DNA from: Prosthecomicrobium sp. N25
Lineage (GTDB): Bacteria > Pseudomonadota > Alphaproteobacteria > Rhizobiales > Ancalomicrobiaceae
DNA: 64,000 nt
Reading direction: 5' to 3'
Assembly (NCBI RefSeq): GCF_037203705.1
Contig: NZ_JBBCAT010000001.1
Span: 1,151,418-1,215,417, forward strand
The translations under genes were made by a program, and so were the position numbers. Below are positions 50,400 to 59,520 of the stretch, piece after piece. Numbering within the stretch: the stretch's first letter is position 1; the number at the start of each line of letters is the position of its first letter. Under the pieces are notes generated by a model. It ran no database searches. It was not told where the DNA came from and saw nothing but the letters and a program-made list of their open reading frames with translations.

Positions 50400-51263
50400 A
50401 TGTTCGATTTCACCGAGATCCTGAGACAGGCCCAGGGCGGCGAGGCCTTCGCGAACCTGGGACGCCAGTACGGCCTCTCGCCGGACCAGACCCGCGCCGC
50501 CGTCGAGGCTATGATGCCGGCCTTCGCGGCCGCCATGCAGCGCCAGCTCACCGACCCCGCCGCCTTCCAGGCCTTCCTGGCCGCGATGGCCGGCCAGGCC
50601 GGCACGCCCCGCAACCCCTATCTGGACGCCATGGCGGCCTTCTCGCCCGAGTCCCAGAAGGCCGGCGCCGACGCGCTGACGGCGATCTTCGGCTCCAACG
50701 AGGTGACCCGGGCCGTCGCCGCGCAGGTCGCGGCCATGAGCGGCATCGGCCCAAACGTGCTCCAGTCGATGATGCCGGTCGTCGCCTCCATGCTGATGGG
50801 AGGCATGGGCAGCGCGCTGGAGACGAACCCGATCGCCAAGATGGTGTCCGGCTTCTTCGCCGCCGCCCGGCCCGCGAGCCCCCAGGAGGCCTTCGCGGGC
50901 ATGATGGCCGAGGCCTGGCGCGAGGGCGCCGCCAAGGGCCCGGCCGCCTTCGCCGACCTCATGGGCCAGTTCGCGCGCCAGGTGCCGCGCCCCGCCGAGG
51001 GCACCGAGAGCGTCGAGGAGATGCTGAAGCGCACCCCGAACCCCGCCGCCGAGGGCTCGCCGATCGAGGAGGCCTTCGGTGCCTTCGTGCGCGGCTTCAA
51101 CCGCGGCCGCCCCGAACCCGCCCCGGAGCCGGAGGCCGCCCCGGACGACTTCTCGGCCTTCGTCGGACAGCTCTTCAAGGCCGGCGAGGCCGTGCAGGCC
51201 ACCCAGGCCCAGGCCTTCGAGCAGATCTTCGACCAGTTCTGGGGCAAGCCCGGCAAGCGCTGA
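50400..51263 (+). CDS. DUF937-like protein
   Basis: A 287-residue, alanine- and methionine-rich helical protein. The opening FDFTEILRQAQGGEAFANLGRQYGLSPDQTRAAVEAMMPAF resembles the DUF937 family, whose members have tandem helical repeats and no known function. A second helical unit follows (about 95-150, with MMPVVASMLMGGMG), then a flexible proline/glutamate-rich stretch and a C-terminal helix pair. GAGAGG precedes the ATG. It may be co-transcribed with xseA, 79 bases upstream. Confidence 0.7.
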   Translation: MFDFTEILRQAQGGEAFANLGRQYGLSPDQTRAAVEAMMPAFAAAMQRQLTDPAAFQAFLAAMAGQAGTPRNPYLDAMAAFSPESQKAGADALTAIFGSNEVTRAVAAQVAAMSGIGPNVLQSMMPVVASMLMGGMGSALETNPIAKMVSGFFAAARPASPQEAFAGMMAEAWREGAAKGPAAFADLMGQFARQVPRPAEGTESVEEMLKRTPNPAAEGSPIEEAFGAFVRGFNRGRPEPAPEPEAAPDDFSAFVGQLFKAGEAVQATQAQAFEQIFDQFWGKPGKR

Positions 51264-51267
51264 CGGG

Positions 51268-52458
51268 TCAGGCGCCCGGCCGCGCGTCCTTGGCGAAGAG
51301 ATAGATGCCGAGCGAGGCCGCGAGCAGGAGCCCGAAGCCGCCGAACAGCGCCGCGTAGATCTCCGCCGGCGCCATGCCCTCCGCCGCCAGCGCCCCCACA
51401 TAGGCGCCCGAGATCGGCTGCAGCACGCCCGCCCCGCCGATCATGCAGGTGTTCATGACGCTGAGCCCGCGCCCCAGCGCGTGTTCCGGCAGGAAGGCGC
51501 GCGCATGCGCCATCACCACGCCGTAGGTCATCCCGAAGCCGCCCATCACGCCGAACAGCAGCGCCGCCGCCACCACCCCGAGGCCCGGCCTGAGCGCGAG
51601 CGCGGCGAGCGCCGCTACCGTCGCGACGGTGCCGCCGACGATGACCCACTTGCGCGTCCCCAGCACCCGGTCGAGCGGCCCGTACACGACCGCCCCGGCG
51701 ATCATGGCGATCACCATGGCCATCACCGCGTTGCCGCGGTCGACCGGCCCGAGGCCGTGCACCTCGGAGAAATAGGGGCCGATCCACAGCCCGCGGGTCG
51801 CCGCCAGGATCGGATAGGCCGTCAGGGCGATCGGCAGGATCGGCCAGAGCTGCCGGATCCCCAGGACTTCGCCCATCGCGAAGGGATTGCCCCGGGGGCC
51901 CGACGTCGTGAGGGGCGGCGGATCCCGCACGACGATCAGGACCGAGAGCGCGGACGCGACCGTCAGCGCCCCGACCGTCGCCATGCCGGCGCGCCAGCCA
52001 TAGGCGGCGACCAGGCTCGCGAACGGGGTGGCGGCGAAGAGATTGCCGAGCGACCCGACGGCGACGATCAGCGACGACCAGGTCGCGAAGCCCGCCGCCG
52101 ACTTGGTCCGGCCGATGATGTAGAGCGACGCCATGTAGACCGGCGCGCAACCGATGCCGATGAGGCCCATTCCGGCGATCGGCTGCCAGGGTCGCTCGGC
52201 GACGGCGAAGAGCAAGCTGCCCGCGACCGCCGAGAGCATGAGCACCGCCACCGTGATCCGCGGCCCGATCCGGTCGAGCGCGATCCCGATCGGGATCTGC
52301 GCGAGCGCGAAGGTGACGAAGAAGGCCCCCGACACGAGCCCGAGGTCGCCGGGGTCGAGCCCCACGTCGCGCGCCAACTCCGGCGCGATGACGGCCAGGA
52401 AGGCGCGGAAGAACTGGCTGAGGAGATAGGCGAGGATCAGGATGGCGAAGGTGGCCAA
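51268..52458 (-). CDS. MFS transporter
   Basis: A 396-residue carrier with twelve predicted helices; the loop between helices 2 and 3 carries GIALDRIGPR, the MFS signature. The substrate is unknown. Start: TTG at 52458 with GGAG eight bases upstream, or the ATG at 52497, which would add 13 polar residues and has no ribosome-binding site. I prefer TTG. It converges with the DUF937 gene, four bases away. Confidence 0.85.
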   Translation of the reverse strand: MATFAILILAYLLSQFFRAFLAVIAPELARDVGLDPGDLGLVSGAFFVTFALAQIPIGIALDRIGPRITVAVLMLSAVAGSLLFAVAERPWQPIAGMGLIGIGCAPVYMASLYIIGRTKSAAGFATWSSLIVAVGSLGNLFAATPFASLVAAYGWRAGMATVGALTVASALSVLIVVRDPPPLTTSGPRGNPFAMGEVLGIRQLWPILPIALTAYPILAATRGLWIGPYFSEVHGLGPVDRGNAVMAMVIAMIAGAVVYGPLDRVLGTRKWVIVGGTVATVAALAALALRPGLGVVAAALLFGVMGGFGMTYGVVMAHARAFLPEHALGRGLSVMNTCMIGGAGVLQPISGAYVGALAAEGMAPAEIYAALFGGFGLLLAASLGIYLFAKDARPGA

Positions 52459-52582
52459 GGGCGGGCTCCGGTCGGGGGCTGCCCACCATAGAGGCAAAGC
52501 GCCCGATCGCTAGGCGCCCGAGTGGATATCCGCGTTGCAGCGACGCCGAAACCGGCCGCGCCGCACAGGCCGGCCCAAGTCC

Positions 52583-53899
52583 TCAGGCCGGCGCCGGCGA
52601 CGCCCCCGCGGGCGCGCCCGCCTTGCCGCCCTCGAGCACCTTGTCGCCCACCCGAGCCATGATGAACCGGACGAGCGGCATGGTCAGCGCCGTGCTGCAC
52701 AGGGCCATGAAGACCGCCGCCGAGAAGGTCGTCTGGCTGACTACCTGCTCCTTGGCGAAGATGGTCATGACCACGATCGCCATCAGACCCTTGGTCTGCA
52801 GGAGCGACCCGACCGTCAGCCCGAAGGCCCAGTTCTCGCCGACCAGCTTCGCCATCGCCATCGTGCCGAGGATGCGGCCCGAGACGCAGACCAGGATGCC
52901 CACCAGGAAGAGCGTCCACACCACCGGATCCGCGAAATTGAACGAGGTGTTGAGCCCGGTGTTCAGGAAGAAGAAGGGCATCAGCACGAGCTGCGTCGGC
53001 TGGTCGAGCTTGTGGGCCGCGAACTCGCGGATGCGATCGGGCAGGAATACGCCGGCCATGAAGGCGCCGATGACCGGATGCAGGCCGGCCACCGCCGTGA
53101 TCGTGCCGGAGATGAACACCGTGATGCCGATCACGCTGAGGATCACGCGCTCGGGCGCCTCGACGGCCAGCAGGTGCTCGAAATACTTGCTCGCCCCGTA
53201 GCGCAGGAACGCATAGTTCAGCGCGGCGCCGCCGAGCGCGATCGCCACCGCCTCCTCGACCCCGGCGCCCTTGGCGAAGGGCAGGATGATGGCGATCGAC
53301 GCCCAGGAGATGACGTCGCCGATGCCGGCGCTCGCCAGGCCCACCTGGCCCACCCGGTGGCGCATGAGGCCGAGTTCGCGGGTCAGGATGACGAGAATCG
53401 GCAAGGCCGGGATCGCCACCGCCAGCGCGTAGGCGGCGGCGAAGAGCAGGAGGCTCGGGTTCTTGCCCGTCGCGCAGGAAGTCTGCTCCGGCGACAGGCA
53501 GGGGTAGGCTCCGGCAATGAAATAGCCCGCGAGCGCGCCGAACGCCGCCGTAACCACCATCCCGCCGATCGAGATGGCCGCCACGCTCTTGCCCGCATGG
53601 GCGATCTGCTCCTTGTCGGCGTCGGTGCCGGCGATGAAGCCGAACAGCGTCACCGCGACCAGGGCCATGCCGGCGACACCGCCGAGCAGCTCCTTGCCGA
53701 AGATGATCTTGTAGGTGTCGGGCGCGAGCGCGCCGAAGAGGGAGGGGCCGAGCAGGACGCCGGCGAGGATCTGGATCACCGCGAGCGGCAGCACCTTGCC
53801 GACCCGGAACAGGTGCCAGAGCACGAAGGGGATCAGGACGACGAGCGCCCCCTGGGGGACGATGACGTATTTCTTGAAGTTGATCGCAAGCTCTTCCAT
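52583..53899 (-). CDS. Cation:proton antiporter (CPA2/Kef-like)
   Basis: A 438-residue membrane protein with about twelve helices. IQILAGVLLGPSLFG near 45, ASAGIGDVISWASIA near 205 and GLHPVIGAFMAGVFLP near 280 mark the Na+/H+ exchanger domain. The pair DV in helix 5 (GIGDVISW) is consistent with an electroneutral K+ or Na+/H+ exchanger. No TrkA-N or RCK domain follows, unlike KefB/KefC. Its role is probably pH or cation homeostasis. Confidence 0.88.
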   Translation of the reverse strand: MEELAINFKKYVIVPQGALVVLIPFVLWHLFRVGKVLPLAVIQILAGVLLGPSLFGALAPDTYKIIFGKELLGGVAGMALVAVTLFGFIAGTDADKEQIAHAGKSVAAISIGGMVVTAAFGALAGYFIAGAYPCLSPEQTSCATGKNPSLLLFAAAYALAVAIPALPILVILTRELGLMRHRVGQVGLASAGIGDVISWASIAIILPFAKGAGVEEAVAIALGGAALNYAFLRYGASKYFEHLLAVEAPERVILSVIGITVFISGTITAVAGLHPVIGAFMAGVFLPDRIREFAAHKLDQPTQLVLMPFFFLNTGLNTSFNFADPVVWTLFLVGILVCVSGRILGTMAMAKLVGENWAFGLTVGSLLQTKGLMAIVVMTIFAKEQVVSQTTFSAAVFMALCSTALTMPLVRFIMARVGDKVLEGGKAGAPAGASPAPA

Positions 53900-54029
53900 G
53901 AAAATCCCCCGTCCCTCAACTGCCGGAAGGTCACATGCCCGCCCGGGACCGTCAACGGCCCGGCAGGCCTGCGCCCCGCAAAAACCCTCGTCCCCTCCAG
54001 CGGCCGCGGGCCGCTCCCCGGGGCGCCGC

Positions 54030-54209
54030 TCACCGCCTCGAGCCTGCAGGACCCGTGGCCGCGACCGTGGCCGTGGCCGGGCCCCAGGTCGTGGCGCCCT
54101 GGCCCGTCCTGCCCGCTTCCGCCGCCGCGCGCGCCTGCAGCGGCGCGGTCGTGGCCGCGTGGACCTGCGCGAGGGCGAGAAGGGCCGTGGCGGCGGCGAG
54201 ACGGATCAT
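54030..54209 (-). CDS. Small predicted exported peptide
   Basis: A 59-residue frame, preceded by GAGGA, beginning MIRLAAATALLALAQVHA, a plausible signal peptide, followed by about 40 Ala/Thr/Gly-rich residues. No family is recognised. It lies in the 452-base gap between the antiporter and the second LysE gene, in which I see nothing else. GC-rich DNA easily gives such frames, so it is uncertain. Confidence 0.3.
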   Translation of the reverse strand: MIRLAAATALLALAQVHAATTAPLQARAAAEAGRTGQGATTWGPATATVAATGPAGSRR

Positions 54210-54351
54210 GGCACGGGGGTCCTCGATGGCGCGCGGATCGCGGGGTCGACGCCCTGTCCGCCTTCCCTTCCGTTGATAGAGGGCCGCCGCTTGACCCCGC
54301 CTGAGGGTCGGGTTCACTCTGCGTTCATCGCGCCCATGCCGGAGCCCTGCG

Positions 54352-54975
54352 ATGACCTTCGAGACGTGGCTGGCCTTCACGGCCGCCTCCGCAGTGCTGC
54401 TCGTCATCCCCGGCCCGACGATCCTCCTGGTCGTCTCCTACGCGCTCGGCCAGGGCCTGCGCACGGCCGCTCCCATGGCGGTCGGCGTCGCGCTCGGCGA
54501 CCTCACCTCCATGACGCTCTCGATGCTCGGCCTCGGCGCCCTGCTGGCCGCCTCCGCGACGGTGTTTACGGTCGTGAAATGGGCCGGCGCCGCCTATCTG
54601 GTCTGGCTCGGGGTGAAGCTCTGGCGCGCCGGCGGACACCTCGAGGCGGCGCCCCGGACCGGCGCCGCCCCGGCCCTGCGGATGGTGGCGCACGCCTGGC
54701 TGGTCACCGCCCTCAACCCGAAGAGCATCACCTTCTTCGTCGCCTTCCTGCCCCAGTTCCTCGACCCGGCCGCCAACTTCGCGACCCAGATGCTGGTCTT
54801 CGAGGCGACCTTCGTCCTCCTGGCCTTCGCCAACGCCCTCGGCTACGCGGCCGTGGCCGGCCGGGCGCGGAACCTCGTGCGCCGCGAAGGCGTGCTCCGG
54901 ACCCTGAACCGCGCCGGCGGCACCCTCCTGATCGGCGCCGGCATCGCGGCCGTGACGGTGCGCACCGGGCACTGA
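54352..54975 (+). CDS. LysE/RhtB-family exporter
   Basis: A 207-residue exporter with the family start LLVIPGPTILLVVSYALGQGLR and the central ALNPKSITFFVAFLPQFLDP. About six membrane helices are predicted. It differs clearly from the LysE-type protein at 11229, so this is not a recent duplication. It converges with the Tae4-like gene, 24 bases away. Confidence 0.9.
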   Translation: MTFETWLAFTAASAVLLVIPGPTILLVVSYALGQGLRTAAPMAVGVALGDLTSMTLSMLGLGALLAASATVFTVVKWAGAAYLVWLGVKLWRAGGHLEAAPRTGAAPALRMVAHAWLVTALNPKSITFFVAFLPQFLDPAANFATQMLVFEATFVLLAFANALGYAAVAGRARNLVRREGVLRTLNRAGGTLLIGAGIAAVTVRTGH

Positions 54976-54999
54976 CGTCCCGGGCCCGGCCCGGTCGGG

Positions 55000-55926
55000 T
55001 CAGACGAGCTTGCGGGCGAACAGCGGAGAGTACTTGTTGGAGGTTCCGTTCATTTCGGTCGTGCTGGTCCAGCCGACCCGCGTGAAGTCCTCCTCGGTCG
55101 CCGGCTCCCCGGGCTCGAGCTTGTTCCAGACGATGTGCAGGGTGATGTCCTTCATCGTGAAGGCGTAGCGGCCGCGATTGCCGGTTTCGGGCTTGGGCAC
55201 CCACTTCTTGTTCGGGACATGCTTGATGTAGTTCACCTGGCCGTTCGGATGGAAGTAGTAATAGTAGTATTCCCCGTCGTAGACGGTCCACCAGCCGACC
55301 AGCCAGGCCGTCCCGACCTTGTCGTTCTCGCCGGCCTCCTCCACGGCGTCGACCACCGAATCGCCCACCTGCCAGAACCAGATCGGCCTCTGTTTCCACA
55401 TCCAGAAGTGGTTCATGGCGGCCTTGCTCTTGGTGTGCTGCAGGACATGCGTCCTGTCCCAGAGCTCGATGTGCTCGTTCCCGAACAGGATCACCCCCTG
55501 CCGCCCGCGGATCGAGGCGGGAACCCGCTCGCCTCTCTCGTCGACCTTCGCCTCGGCCACGTCTTCCAGCGTGTCGGTCGGGCCGTATTTCCAGACGAGG
55601 TAGTTCCTGAATTCCTTGACGGTCAGGATGTAGTAGAGCCCTGGCGTCCTGAGGGCCGTGTTGTCTCGATCGACGGTCCCTTGCGACGGGATGCGGTGAT
55701 TGGTGCTGTTGAAGGAGGCACTCACCTGCATGCAGCAGGTCGTACTGTGGCCGCCTCCCGGGAGAGGAGGCAGGTTCTGCGCCTTGCGCTCCTTGTTTTC
55801 TTCGTTGATCTTGTCCTCGCGCTTGTTCTGTTCCGTGACCCAGTCTTTGATCTGTCCTTCGTCCGTGTGGTAGACGTAGCCCTTGACCATCGCGGAGAAG
55901 TCGAGCGGGATCCGTGCGAATGCCAT
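55000..55926 (-). CDS. Tae4-like peptidoglycan amidase with extra C-terminal domain
   Basis: A 308-residue protein. Residues about 55-165 resemble the type VI amidase effector 4 (Tae4), an NlpC/P60-like peptidase that cuts the D-Glu-mDAP bond. The cysteine pair CCMQVSASFN (64-65) fits the nucleophile helix, and HIELWD (histidine 152) fits the catalytic histidine, with GLYYILTVKEFRNYLVWKYG between them as in the family. The C-terminal part (about 175-308) is rich in Trp and Tyr (GEYYYYYFHPNGQV) and may be a beta-barrel ligand-binding module. There is no signal peptide. GGAGG precedes the ATG at 55926. GC content (about 60%) is below its neighbours. No immunity gene or secretion system is near. 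Confidence 0.6.
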   Translation of the reverse strand: MAFARIPLDFSAMVKGYVYHTDEGQIKDWVTEQNKREDKINEENKERKAQNLPPLPGGGHSTTCCMQVSASFNSTNHRIPSQGTVDRDNTALRTPGLYYILTVKEFRNYLVWKYGPTDTLEDVAEAKVDERGERVPASIRGRQGVILFGNEHIELWDRTHVLQHTKSKAAMNHFWMWKQRPIWFWQVGDSVVDAVEEAGENDKVGTAWLVGWWTVYDGEYYYYYFHPNGQVNYIKHVPNKKWVPKPETGNRGRYAFTMKDITLHIVWNKLEPGEPATEEDFTRVGWTSTTEMNGTSNKYSPLFARKLV

Positions 55927-56058
55927 GGCGGCCTCCGGGCGGCGGGCCACGCAGGCCGCCGCGGGCGCGCCGGGCGGGGACGCGGCTGCGCCCGAGCACG
56001 ATAGGCCCGGGCGGCCGGGGCCGTCCAGGCTGGACGTGGGGAGTGAAGCGGCCCGGCG

Positions 56059-56817
56059 TCACATGACGATGACCCGGGTTCCCACCTTCACGCGCTCGTA
56101 GAGGTCGACCACGTCCTCGTTGCGCATCCGGATGCAGCCCGACGACACGGCCTGCCCGATCGTCCAGGGCTCGTTGGAGCCGTGGATCCGGTAGAGGCTC
56201 GAGCCGAGATACATGGCGCGGGCGCCGAGCGGATTGCGCGGGCCGCCCTCCATGAAGCGCGGCAGCTGCGGCTGTCGGGCCAGCATCTCCGCCGGCGGCC
56301 GCCAGGCCGGCCATTCCGCCTTGCGGGTGATGCGATGCTCGCCCGCCCACTCGAAGCCGGGACGCCCGACGCCGACGCCGTAGCGCCGCGCCTTGCCGCC
56401 CTCCTCGACCAGGTACAGGTGGCGGGTGTTGGTGTCGATCACGACCGTGCCAGCCCTGTAGGGGCCGCGGTAGTCCACCACGGTCGGCAGGAACTCGGAC
56501 TTGATGCCGCGCGCCGGCACCTGGGCGGTGCGCTCGCGCGAGCCGTCGCTGTCCGGGTTGAGCGCCACCGGCCCGAGGCGTGCCGGCGCGACCGCCACCG
56601 GAACCATCGCCGGCCGTTCCGGCATGGCAACCGCGGCCGGCATCGGCCCGGCGACGTCCCGGTAGCTCGGCCGGAGCTGGACCACCCAGGGTTCCGTCAG
56701 GTTGGGCGAGAGGACGATGGGCGGCCGCGGTGTGTAGCGCGACTGGGCAAGGGCGTCGGGGGTCGACGTCGCGAGCGCGACGACCCCGGCGAGAAGCGGG
56801 AGAAGGACACGTGTCAT
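56059..56817 (-). CDS. L,D-transpeptidase (YkuD family), exported
   Basis: A 252-residue precursor with a signal peptide (MTRVLLPLLAGVVALATS, cleaved near DALAQ). A proline-rich linker follows, then a YkuD domain (about 120-252) with the active site HGSNEP and AVSSGCIRMRNEDV, whose cysteine is the nucleophile. It would form 3-3 crosslinks in peptidoglycan or attach proteins to it in the periplasm. The ATG at 56817 was chosen for the signal peptide. It lies 132 bases upstream of the Tae4-like gene on the same strand, though the two may not be linked. Confidence 0.92.
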   Translation of the reverse strand: MTRVLLPLLAGVVALATSTPDALAQSRYTPRPPIVLSPNLTEPWVVQLRPSYRDVAGPMPAAVAMPERPAMVPVAVAPARLGPVALNPDSDGSRERTAQVPARGIKSEFLPTVVDYRGPYRAGTVVIDTNTRHLYLVEEGGKARRYGVGVGRPGFEWAGEHRITRKAEWPAWRPPAEMLARQPQLPRFMEGGPRNPLGARAMYLGSSLYRIHGSNEPWTIGQAVSSGCIRMRNEDVVDLYERVKVGTRVIVM

Positions 56818-57062
56818 GACGTACTCGGCACCAGGTTCGTCATTGGCAGACCCGGACAGGCGGCGACTGGACCGCGGGACCGGCGCATCGCGAGGCTGGC
56901 GGAGGGCCGGATCGGCCGCGCGAACCGCCATGCGTTGCTCCCGGGGAGTCTGCGGCCGATCTCCAACCGAATGGTGAACGCCCGTATGGTGAATCGACCC
57001 TGCCGCGCGCTAACGCTTCGGTATGGTTAAGGAAGTGTTCCCCACGGGAGCCCCGTGACGCC

Positions 57063-57857
57063 TCAGCGCGGCCCCGCCGCGCCCGCGCGGGACAGGACGG
57101 CCGGCAGCCGCCGCCGCACGTCGCGGATCACCTCGGGCAGGACCGCCTCCGCCTGGCGCCGCGTCATTCCGGGTCGGATGCGCGGGTCGTACAGCATGTT
57201 GACGATGTACCAGTCGAAGACCGTGAAGCGGTCCACCGGGCTGTAGTCGTTGAAGATCGAATCGGCCAGCGTCCGGTCGTCGTTGACCGGCCCGAGGCTC
57301 TGGACCGTCTCCTCGACCAGGCAGTGCCGGAAGCGCGACTCGCCCTCGTCCGCGACGACATAGATGAAGGCGCGCGAGAGCCGGTAGGCCTTGGGCCCGC
57401 CGGTCACCGCCGAACAGTCGTTCGATTCCAGGAAGCGCGTGTCCTGGCCTTTCGGCAGGGTCTGGCGGATCGTCGCCCGGTAGTCGCGGCGGTCCACCAG
57501 GAAGATGACCGCGTTCGCCTTGGTGGCGTCGTTCGTGACCGCGATCCGCAGGTTCTCGACGCTCCGCCCGAGCGTCGCCACGAAGTCTTCCACCTGCCGG
57601 GAGCGGTCGAGCTTCGACAGGTTGACGATCGCGACCGTCATGCCGGCGCGGTCCCACTTCTTGACCCGATATGCCTCCTGCTTCGGTCCGCGCCCGAAGG
57701 CCTCGACCCCGAAGACGGTTCGCACGAACCCGTCGATCAACACAGCGTCGCTGTAGTCCGGTGCGGACTCGGCACCCGCCGCCGCGAGGGAGAGCGCCGT
57801 GGCCCCGAGAGCCGCCGCGACGAACCGGACCGCTGGTCTCAACAACCCGAATGCCAC
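57063..57857 (-). CDS. DUF2927 exported protein
   Basis: A 264-residue protein with an N-terminal signal peptide (about 1-30) and the DUF2927 domain containing LRIAVTNDATKANAVIFLVDRRDY and EETVQSLGPVNDDRTLADSIFNDY. DUF2927 is a probable metallopeptidase-like fold of unknown role; the short HCLVEET stretch could be a degenerate zinc site. The start is GTG at 57857 with GGGAGG upstream; the ATG at 57911 has no such site. It is divergent from cheZ. Confidence 0.82.
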   Translation of the reverse strand: MAFGLLRPAVRFVAAALGATALSLAAAGAESAPDYSDAVLIDGFVRTVFGVEAFGRGPKQEAYRVKKWDRAGMTVAIVNLSKLDRSRQVEDFVATLGRSVENLRIAVTNDATKANAVIFLVDRRDYRATIRQTLPKGQDTRFLESNDCSAVTGGPKAYRLSRAFIYVVADEGESRFRHCLVEETVQSLGPVNDDRTLADSIFNDYSPVDRFTVFDWYIVNMLYDPRIRPGMTRRQAEAVLPEVIRDVRRRLPAVLSRAGAAGPR

Positions 57858-58026
57858 GCGACCTCCCCGGCCCCCGCCCGGACACGCTCCGCCGCCGATA
57901 CCGTCGTCCAAGCCTTCGACAATCCCCGTCGATCGGCGAAACTGCGGAGCTGCGGAAGGAAATCCTTAAGCGTAACGAGCCTACTCTGTTTGCTGACCCG
58001 GCGCGAGTATCGAGGGCATTGAATAC

Positions 58027-58722
58027 ATGGCGAGGAAGCTGTTCCGTATCGAGGCTCTCCAGAACGGAGAGGGCGCCTCCGACGCCCCGATGGATCGCTC
58101 TCGCGAGATCCTGGCCGAGTTGAAGGCGATCCGCGCCCTCGTCCAGCCCCATCAGGAGCTGAGCGAGAAGGGTTTCGAGGCCATGCGCCGCGACTACCAG
58201 GAGGCGCTCAAGATCAAGACCGAGCTCGACGGCATGTACGAGGCGATTCACCGCACCAAGCGGGAGATCGCGACGCTGCATGTCTCCGGCTGCAACGGCC
58301 ATGAGCTGAGCCGCGTGACGGACGAGCTCGACGCCGTGGTGTTCGGCACCGAGAACGCGACCGAGCAGATCCTGTCGGCCGCGGAATCGATCGACAACCA
58401 GGCCGCCCGCCTGGCTTCGACCCTGACGGGTTCGGCCGCCGACTCGGTGTCCGACATCCAGGAGCAGGTGGTCCAGATCTTCGAAGCCTGCAACTTCCAG
58501 GACCTGACCGGCCAGCGCATCACCAAGGTGGTCAACACGCTCCGCTTCGTCGAGGAGCGCATCATCAAGATGATGGAGATCTGGGGCGGCATCGAGTCCT
58601 TCAAGGATATCGAGGTGGAGCTGGAGCATCGCATGGGCGACCAGGCTCTCCTGAACGGCCCGGCGCTGCATGCCGATGTGAACATCGCCTCCCAGGACGA
58701 CATCGACGCGCTCTTCGCCTGA
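58027..58722 (+). CDS. cheZ: Chemotaxis phosphatase CheZ
   Basis: A 231-residue helical protein that dephosphorylates CheY-P. The catalytic region FEACNFQDLTGQRITKVV (about 152-170) contains the active-site glutamine and the aspartate of CheZ. The C-terminus SQDDIDALFA is the CheY-binding tail. No other chemotaxis or flagellar gene lies in the window, so this is an orphan copy, a usual position for alphaproteobacterial cheZ. The ATG is used as the only reasonable start. Confidence 0.9.
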   Translation: MARKLFRIEALQNGEGASDAPMDRSREILAELKAIRALVQPHQELSEKGFEAMRRDYQEALKIKTELDGMYEAIHRTKREIATLHVSGCNGHELSRVTDELDAVVFGTENATEQILSAAESIDNQAARLASTLTGSAADSVSDIQEQVVQIFEACNFQDLTGQRITKVVNTLRFVEERIIKMMEIWGGIESFKDIEVELEHRMGDQALLNGPALHADVNIASQDDIDALFA

Positions 58723-58813
58723 GCCCTTGCGCTCCTGACGGATCCTGACAGCATCCCGTGCCATTCGCGTCGGACGGCGCGGGGCGCCGCATCGCTGTCG
58801 GGGAGTGGGCCGC

Positions 58814-59464
58814 ATGATCGCCGAGGAACTGCCGGACGGTGTGCTGCGCGGCGACGATGGCCGCTGCCGCTGCTGGTGGCAGGCGGGCGCGGACCCGCTC
58901 TACCGCGACTACCACGACCGCGAATGGGGCCGCCCGGTCATGGACGACCGCCGCCTGTTCGAGAAGATTGTGCTGGAAGGCTTCCAGTCCGGGCTCGCGT
59001 GGATCACCATCCTGCGCAAGCGGGAGAATTTTCGGCGCGCTTTCGCGGAATTCGACCCGGCCGCTGTCGCCCGCTTCGGTCCGGCCGACGTCGAACGCCT
59101 GCTCGCGGACCCGGGCATCGTCCGCCATCGCGGAAAAATCGAATCGGCGGTCAACAACGCCCGCCGCGCCCTCGAGCTCCAGGCCGAGTGCGGGTCCCTC
59201 GCCGCCTTTTTTTGGCGCTGGCGACCCTCTCCCGAGGATCGGCCCGCGGTGATCGACAAGGCGACCCTCGTCGCCAACCCGACCACGCCCGCATCCGTGG
59301 CCCTTTCGCGAGATTTGAAGAAGCGCGGCTGGTCCTTTGTCGGACCGACCACCGTCTATGCCTTCATGCAGGCCATGGGCCTCGTCAACGATCACCTGGA
59401 GGGCTGCGATTTTCGCCAAGTCACCGAGATAGAACGATCCCTTATTACCGGTGATCTATTATAA
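58814..59464 (+). CDS. tag: DNA-3-methyladenine glycosylase I
   Basis: A 216-residue base-excision repair glycosylase removing 3-methyladenine. It has the zinc-ligand and base-recognition features of Tag: CWWQAGADPLYRDYHDREWG at the N-terminus, FEKIVLEGFQSGLAWITILRKRENF, and MQAMGLVNDHLEGC with the C-terminal cysteine and histidine. The ATG at 58814 has GGGGAG eight bases upstream; a GTG at 58805 is the alternative. A perfect TATAAT overlaps its last codons and may start the RNA candidate downstream. Confidence 0.95.
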   Translation: MIAEELPDGVLRGDDGRCRCWWQAGADPLYRDYHDREWGRPVMDDRRLFEKIVLEGFQSGLAWITILRKRENFRRAFAEFDPAAVARFGPADVERLLADPGIVRHRGKIESAVNNARRALELQAECGSLAAFFWRWRPSPEDRPAVIDKATLVANPTTPASVALSRDLKKRGWSFVGPTTVYAFMQAMGLVNDHLEGCDFRQVTEIERSLITGDLL

Positions 59465-59465
59465 T
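59460..59465 (+). promoter_or_regulatory. TATAAT hexamer, possible -10 element
   Basis: A perfect TATAAT overlapping the tag stop codon. No good -35 hexamer lies 16-18 bases upstream, so its use as a promoter for the downstream RNA candidate is uncertain. Confidence 0.3.
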
Positions 59466-59520
59466 CATCGATAGAACTATTCCGTGTGATCCGGCGTGCA
59501 TGCCCTAGCGTAAACAACCA

